NCBI GenBank assembly: GCA_004559845.1
Contig: SFWW01000017.1
Location: 1 to 25,160, forward strand
Direction: 5' to 3'
Origin: a bacterium
GTDB lineage: Bacteria > Bacteroidota > Bacteroidia > Bacteroidales > Muribaculaceae
Length of the DNA: 25,160 nucleotides
Shown here: piece after piece, positions 20,888 to 25,160 of the stretch
How positions within the stretch are numbered: the first letter of the stretch is position 1
Layout: each line of letters opens with the position of its first letter
Notes under the pieces: generated by a model
Told to the model about the DNA's origin: nothing
What the model saw: the letters and a program-made list of their open reading frames with translations, nothing else
Databases searched by the model: none
Position numbers and translations under genes: made by a program

Positions 20888-21952
20888 TTACACCGTCATG
20901 CCCTCTGCATCGCTAACGGTGCGCACGATGGTTTTGCCCTCTTTGATGCGCTTGCGGTCGATAGCCATCGCCACAAAAGCATAGATGCCCAGCACCACCA
21001 ACAGCGCTTGTTGCACCAGCCACACGGTCCAAGCAAAGGCGCTGGCTTGCGGATTGTAGGGGTCGCCTAAGGGCAATTCGCCCACGCCGTAGATGGCGAG
21101 GCCAAACATGATGGCATACTGCCAAGCGCCCACGCCGCCATTGGTGGGCACCGCCATGCCCAAACTGCTAAACACAAACAGCACCAAGATGGGCACGATG
21201 CCAAAATCTTTGGTGTAGGAAAATGCCATCGAGGCGATGTAGAGTTGGAAAAAGTAGCAACCCCAAATCAAGAAAGTGTAGAGCAAAAACCACCATTTGC
21301 CTTTCATTTTGGCAATCGATAGCAGGCCTTCCCACAGGTTGGTGAGCATGAGTCGCACCTTGGCAATCAGGGCATTATCGCTCGTGGTTTTGAATATCCA
21401 CACAATGAGCGCCACCATTGCCACGCCAATAGCCACTAATGCCCAAAACCACCAGGTGGTGAACATACTTTCGCTTTGGGCGGCACCTTTTTGTGCCAAA
21501 AATTTCATAAACGCACCTTGCGCCAAGAAGAAGGTTACCACCGTGAGCAAGAGCACCGTGAGGGTGTCGCTCAAGCGGTCGCCCACCATCGAACCCACCA
21601 CCTTCGAAAATGAGGTGCGTTCGCGCGAAGCAATGTAGCCACTGCGCCACACTTCGCCCAAGCGAGGCACCAACAAATTCACAAAGTAGGTGCCGAAAAT
21701 GCTGTTGACCAGCGCACTGAGCGGGGCTTCAATGCCCAAAGCACGCAATTGCAACCGCCAGCGGCAAGCCCGGAAAATGTGGCTAAACACGCTCACTATC
21801 ACCACCGGCACAAACCACCAGAAGTTGACATCCTCACGCAGACACTGCCGGATGGCGTCCATATCCATATTTTTATAAAAAAACCACACCAGCAGCACAC
21901 TCAAAGCCACCGGTATGCCATATTTCAGCAAAGGAGAAATAATTTTTTTCAC
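20888..21952 (-). CDS. Flippase-like/LPG-synthase transmembrane domain protein (UPF0104)
   Basis: 354 residues, polytopic with about eight membrane segments. It shows the family marks RACRWRLQLRALG near residue 61, LVPRLGEVWRSGYI near 93 (PRxGE-type motif) and NGGVGAWQYA in the C-terminal half. It corresponds to the membrane half of MprF-type lysylphosphatidylglycerol synthases without the aminoacyl-transfer domain; such stand-alone proteins are thought to move lipids across the inner membrane. First gene of the operon with the single-pass membrane protein and SDR, transcribed from a promoter divergent to rsmA. Confidence 0.88.
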   Translation of the reverse strand: MKKIISPLLKYGIPVALSVLLVWFFYKNMDMDAIRQCLREDVNFWWFVPVVIVSVFSHIFRACRWRLQLRALGIEAPLSALVNSIFGTYFVNLLVPRLGEVWRSGYIASRERTSFSKVVGSMVGDRLSDTLTVLLLTVVTFFLAQGAFMKFLAQKGAAQSESMFTTWWFWALVAIGVAMVALIVWIFKTTSDNALIAKVRLMLTNLWEGLLSIAKMKGKWWFLLYTFLIWGCYFFQLYIASMAFSYTKDFGIVPILVLFVFSSLGMAVPTNGGVGAWQYAIMFGLAIYGVGELPLGDPYNPQASAFAWTVWLVQQALLVVLGIYAFVAMAIDRKRIKEGKTIVRTVSDAEGMTV

Positions 21953-22012
21953 TGTAATAAATGTTTTGTTATCCTAAACGGGCTATCAGCCTCAAAAATT
22001 GCAGCCCAACCA

Positions 22013-22020
22013 CAAAGTTA
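22013..22020 (-). promoter_or_regulatory. -7 element of the flippase-like operon
   Basis: TAACTTTG on the minus strand fits TAnnTTTG, 60 nt upstream of the first start codon. No clear -33 TTTG. Confidence 0.5.
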
Positions 22021-22082
22021 CAAAAAAAACCGAATACACCTACATCTATCCACGTGGATTTCGGTGGTGTGGAAAAAAATTG

Positions 22083-22090
22083 TATCTTTG
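22083..22090 (+). promoter_or_regulatory. -7 element of the rsmA promoter
   Basis: TATCTTTG fits exactly; TTTC lies 20 nt upstream. The palindrome TCCACGTGGA (22049-22058) sits just upstream of the -33 region and could be an operator or chance. Divergent from the flippase-like promoter. Confidence 0.65.
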
Positions 22091-22121
22091 TGCGTAGAAA
22101 TTTGATTTAGCGCAAACGAAT

Positions 22122-22916
22122 ATGCAACAAGTGAAAGCGAAAAAGGCTTTGGGCCAGCATTTTCTTACCGATTTAACTGTGGCACAACGCATTGCCGACA
22201 CGGTGAGCGAATACCGGGGTACACCGGTGCTGGAGGTGGGACCGGGTATGGGTGTGCTCACCCAATTTTTGCTCCAATTCCACCACGACCTTACCGTGGT
22301 GGAATTGGACTCGGAGAGTGTGGACTACCTGAAAGCCGCATATACCGATGAGCTGCACAACCGAATTGTGGCTGCCGATTTCCTTAAACTCGACCTGAAG
22401 CAAACCCTCGGCGATGGCAAAATGGTGATTATCGGTAATTATCCCTACAATATTTCGTCGCAAATTTTCTTTAAGGTGCTCGAACATAAAGACCAAGTGG
22501 TGTGCTGCAGCGGTATGCTTCAGCGCGAGGTGGCACAACGCATTGCCGCCGGGCCGGGTAGCAAAACCTACGGTATCCTGTCGGTGTTGCTCCAGGCATG
22601 GTATGATATTGAATACCTTTTCACGGTGGATGAAAATGTGTTTAACCCACCGCCTAAGGTGAAGTCGGGCGTGATAAAACTGGTGCGCAACAATGTGACC
22701 GACCTGGGCTGCGATGAACGCTTGTTTAAAACCGTGGTGAAAACCGCCTTTGGCATGCGCCGAAAAATGCTGCGCAGTTCGCTCAAGAGTATGTTCCCGC
22801 CCGGTAGCCCCACCCTCAGCACCGAACTCTTTACCAAGCGCCCCGAGCAACTGAGTGTGCAGCAGTTCGTGGATATCACCAATATGGTGGCAGCGGAAAG
22901 AGAGATTAGAAATTAG
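22122..22916 (+). CDS. rsmA: 16S rRNA adenine(1518/1519)-N6 dimethyltransferase
   Basis: KsgA: uses SAM to dimethylate two adjacent adenines in the 3' hairpin of 16S rRNA late in small-subunit assembly. 264 residues, family length. KKALGQHFLTD at 7-17 is the N-terminal signature, VLEVGPGMG at 36-44 is SAM-binding motif I, Glu61 of VVELD follows, and NYPYNISS at 106-113 is the catalytic motif IV (NLPY in enterobacteria, Tyr here). The C-terminal domain begins with the FNPPPKVKSGVIKL stretch. Followed after 59 nt, with no terminator, by the saccharopine-dehydrogenase-like gene; probably cotranscribed. Confidence 0.97.
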   Translation: MQQVKAKKALGQHFLTDLTVAQRIADTVSEYRGTPVLEVGPGMGVLTQFLLQFHHDLTVVELDSESVDYLKAAYTDELHNRIVAADFLKLDLKQTLGDGKMVIIGNYPYNISSQIFFKVLEHKDQVVCCSGMLQREVAQRIAAGPGSKTYGILSVLLQAWYDIEYLFTVDENVFNPPPKVKSGVIKLVRNNVTDLGCDERLFKTVVKTAFGMRRKMLRSSLKSMFPPGSPTLSTELFTKRPEQLSVQQFVDITNMVAAEREIRN

Positions 22917-22975
22917 AGGGTTAGATAGTTTGATGTTAGAGTTTATGGGTCTGAAAATAATTTTCTTCTAAATAT

Positions 22976-24184
22976 ATGGCAATGAACAAAAACAAAGTAT
23001 TGATTATTGGATGCGGGGGCGTGGGCACCGTGGCAGCAGTGAAGTGCGCACAGCACCCTGAAGTGTTTCACGAAATAGTGATTGCGTCACGCCGCAAAGA
23101 AAAGTGCGATGAGGTGGCTAAGGCTATCGGTGCACCGAATATCACCACCGACCAAGTGGATGCCGATGATGTGCAACAACTCGTGGCTTTGCTCAAAAAA
23201 CACCAACCACAATTGGTGGTGAACTTGGCTTTGCCCTACCAAGACTTGACCATTATGGACGCTTGCTTGGAATGCGGGGTCAACTACTTAGATACCGCCA
23301 ACTATGAGCCGCGCGATGAGGCACACTTTGAATATAGTTGGCAATGGGCGTATCGCGAGCGCTTTGAGAAAGCCGGGCTGTGCGCCATTCTGGGATGCGG
23401 TTTCGACCCAGGCGTGAGCGGTGTGTACACGGCTTATGCCGCTAAGCATTACTTCAAAGAAATGCACACCCTCGACATTGTGGACTGCAATGCCGGTAAC
23501 CACGGCAAGGCGTTTGCCACGAATTTCAACCCGGAAATCAATATCCGCGAAATCACCCAAAAAGGTCGCTACTACGAAAACGGCAAATGGGTGCAAACCG
23601 GTGCGCTCGAAATCCACAAACCTCTCACTTATCCCGAAATCGGACCGCGAGAGAGCTATTTGATGTATCACGAAGAATTGGAATCACTGGTGATTAATTT
23701 CCCCACCATTAAGCGCGCTCGATTCTGGATGACCTTCGGCGAAGAATACCTCACCCACTTGCGCGTGATTCAAAACATTGGTATGGCACGCATCGACCCG
23801 GTGATGTATAATGGCATGGAAATTATTCCGCTTCAGTTCCTCAAAGCCGTGTTGCCTAACCCCAAAGAATTGGGCGAAAACTACACCGGCAAAACGTCAA
23901 TCGGGTGCCGCATCAGCGGTATTGACCACGATGGCAAACCCCTCACTTGCTACATCTACAACAATTGCGACCACCATCAAGCATACGTGGAAACCGGTAT
24001 GCAAGCCGTGAGTTATACCACCGGTGTGCCTGCCATGACCGGCGCCATGATGTTCTTCAAAGGACTGTGGAACAAGCCCGGCGTGCACAATGTGGAAGAA
24101 TTCGACCCGGATCCATTCCTTGAACAAGTGGCAGTCTCAGGCCTCCCCTGGCACGTAATCCTCAACTCCGACCTGGAACTGTAA
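22976..24184 (+). CDS. Saccharopine dehydrogenase-like enzyme, probable carboxynorspermidine (carboxyspermidine) dehydrogenase
   Basis: 402 residues. The Rossmann motif GCGGVG lies at residues 12-17, followed by ASRRKEKCDEVA, the NADP-type arginine-rich turn. NYEPRDEAHFEYSWQWAYRE and LGCGFDPGVSGVYTAYAAKH are characteristic of the carboxynorspermidine dehydrogenase branch of the saccharopine dehydrogenase family. These enzymes join aspartate semialdehyde to putrescine or diaminopropane in the alternative spermidine pathway, the usual route in gut Bacteroidales. No decarboxylase (nspC) is nearby, so the pathway is not clustered. True saccharopine metabolism is the less likely alternative. Confidence 0.88.
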   Translation: MAMNKNKVLIIGCGGVGTVAAVKCAQHPEVFHEIVIASRRKEKCDEVAKAIGAPNITTDQVDADDVQQLVALLKKHQPQLVVNLALPYQDLTIMDACLECGVNYLDTANYEPRDEAHFEYSWQWAYRERFEKAGLCAILGCGFDPGVSGVYTAYAAKHYFKEMHTLDIVDCNAGNHGKAFATNFNPEINIREITQKGRYYENGKWVQTGALEIHKPLTYPEIGPRESYLMYHEELESLVINFPTIKRARFWMTFGEEYLTHLRVIQNIGMARIDPVMYNGMEIIPLQFLKAVLPNPKELGENYTGKTSIGCRISGIDHDGKPLTCYIYNNCDHHQAYVETGMQAVSYTTGVPAMTGAMMFFKGLWNKPGVHNVEEFDPDPFLEQVAVSGLPWHVILNSDLEL

Positions 24185-24193
24185 GAACAAAAT

Positions 24194-24219
24194 AAGAGGC
24201 TGTGAAGCCTCTTTTTTTT
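24194..24219 (+). terminator. Terminator of the rsmA operon (likely bidirectional)
   Basis: Stem AGAGGCT/AGCCTCT with a GTGA tetraloop, then T8. On the minus strand the same hairpin is followed by TATTTTG, so it may also stop the convergent phosphoethanolamine-transferase transcript. Confidence 0.92.
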
Positions 24220-24224
24220 ATTCT

Positions 24225-25160
24225 CTATTCTCTTACTTTGTCGTAGTCAACGTGGTCGTAGAGGATGCGGGGGCGGGGACGGAAAGAGGGTGAAATGAGG
24301 TCGCGCTCGGGGCGGTAGTAGCCGGTGCGGATGGCACCGAGGTGGAATAGGAGTTGGCCCACATTGTCGGTCATAAAGGGTCGATGGAGTGCGGCTTTGA
24401 TGTTTCGGATGGTGGCGGGATGGAGCTGCTTGTAGCGGTCGGAGCACCAAATGATGAACGGCACCTCGTTTTGGTGGCGGAGCATATTGCGCGATGGCGT
24501 GTACGACACGTGGCGTCCGCGTTCGTCGCGATAATCGTAAACTTCCTCACCGTGGTCGCTGAAATACACCACCACGGCATTTTTATTGCGGTATAGGTCG
24601 AAGATGTGCCCCATCACGGCATCGTTGTAGAGGGTGGCATTATCGTAGGTGGCGATGCACCATTTTTTGGTTTTGTTCATCCATTTCTCCGTTCGCTTAA
24701 TGTCGGAGGAATGGTATTTTTCGTAGATGCTCTTGCGCGGATAGCGTTTGCTAAACGACACATGCTGTCCCATCAAGTGAAACACCACCAAATTGTGCTT
24801 CTTCTTGATTTTTGCCTTCCGCTGAAAGTCGTCGATGAGCTGCATATCGTAGGTAAAGGTGGTGTCGTTACACGCTGTGTAGGAAAACCGCTCTATTTCC
24901 GGGTTGTAGATATAGGCGTTCACGGTGATGGTGTAGAGGCGCTTACTCATGTAGGTGCGCTGCATATCCCACATCCACACATCGTAGCCGCTTCGCTTGA
25001 AGATGGTGGTGAAATTGGGGTGGTCGAACCAGTTTTCGCCATCGCTCACACTATTGATGCTGAAGGTGTTTTTCTCCACCACCGAGGTTACGTTTTCTTG
25101 CGACACCACATCGGTGAATGCAAACAAATTTCCCTTGGCTTGCTCGCGCTCCATACACGG
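24225..25160 (-). CDS. Phosphoethanolamine transferase-like protein (sulfatase fold), 5' part outside the window
   Basis: Frame open to the window edge, so the gene is cut, not broken; the internal ATG at 25154 is not the start. The visible 311 codons are the periplasmic catalytic domain of EptA/CptA-type transferases, which move phosphoethanolamine from phosphatidylethanolamine to lipid A or other envelope glycans. Seen are NLVVFHLMGQHVSFSKRYP (the MGSHGP-like block), YDNATLYNDAVMG, and SDHGEEVYDYRD with metal-binding Asp and His. The nucleophilic Thr and the membrane helices would lie beyond the edge. Such enzymes can lower sensitivity to cationic peptides. Convergent with the rsmA operon. 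Confidence 0.88.
   Translation of the reverse strand, partial: PCMEREQAKGNLFAFTDVVSQENVTSVVEKNTFSINSVSDGENWFDHPNFTTIFKRSGYDVWMWDMQRTYMSKRLYTITVNAYIYNPEIERFSYTACNDTTFTYDMQLIDDFQRKAKIKKKHNLVVFHLMGQHVSFSKRYPRKSIYEKYHSSDIKRTEKWMNKTKKWCIATYDNATLYNDAVMGHIFDLYRNKNAVVVYFSDHGEEVYDYRDERGRHVSYTPSRNMLRHQNEVPFIIWCSDRYKQLHPATIRNIKAALHRPFMTDNVGQLLFHLGAIRTGYYRPERDLISPSFRPRPRILYDHVDYDKVRE

Overview
The window looks like chromosomal DNA of a gut-type Bacteroidales bacterium, possibly a Muribaculaceae/Prevotella relative (inference; there is no rRNA to place it). The signs are many promoters of the Bacteroidetes form TTTG/TTG-N20-TAnnTTTG, almost no Shine-Dalgarno sequences, A-rich leaders, a secreted C10 (streptopain-like) protease with a dockerin-like tail, a DUF4143 ATPase, and mostly housekeeping genes in short operons. 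I see no prophage, insertion sequence, integrase, CRISPR array or rRNA operon.

Layout. Positions 25-1743 (-): S41 C-terminal processing peptidase. 1966-2155 (+): two identical tandem tRNA-Asn(GTT) genes with their own promoter and terminator. 2382-6076 (+): pheT, a small cupin protein and a YebC/TACO1 protein, closed by a strong terminator. 6299-8689 (-): secreted C10 cysteine protease. 8846-10102 (-): AAA+/DUF4143 ATPase, whose promoter is flanked by two 41-bp repeats. 10374-11753 (+): secreted alkaline phosphatase. 11885-14048 (+): NatA/NatB-type ABC exporter pair. 14187-15610 (+): ECF sigma factor, small membrane protein (putative anti-sigma) and LTXXQ/Spy-like periplasmic protein. 15616-15740: two hairpins. 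15892-16878 (+): acyltransferase-3 membrane protein. 16942-17745 (-): exported alpha/beta hydrolase. 18128-19417 (+): metK behind a SAM-II-like riboswitch. 19546-21952 (-, transcribed right to left): flippase-like membrane protein, single-pass membrane protein, SDR oxidoreductase. 22122-24184 (+): rsmA, then a carboxynorspermidine-dehydrogenase-type enzyme. 24225 to the window end (-): 3' part of a phosphoethanolamine transferase-like gene.

How the genes fit together. Most blocks are independent housekeeping units: translation (tRNA-Asn, pheT, yebC-like, rsmA), SAM supply (metK) and polyamine synthesis. Others serve the envelope or secretion (S41 protease, C10 protease, alkaline phosphatase, ABC exporter, acyltransferase, flippase-like protein, phosphoethanolamine transferase). 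The sigma/membrane protein/periplasmic protein trio looks like an envelope-stress circuit.

The most interesting non-coding signals are: (1) the metK leader, where a SAM-II-like pseudoknot shares bases with an anti-sequestor, and that anti-sequestor in turn shares bases with a stem closing on the metK start codon; (2) the duplicated nested palindrome around the DUF4143 ATPase promoter; (3) a 75-nt imperfect hairpin with a competing partner upstream of the acyltransferase gene. All functional readings rest on sequence inspection alone; no database search was possible.
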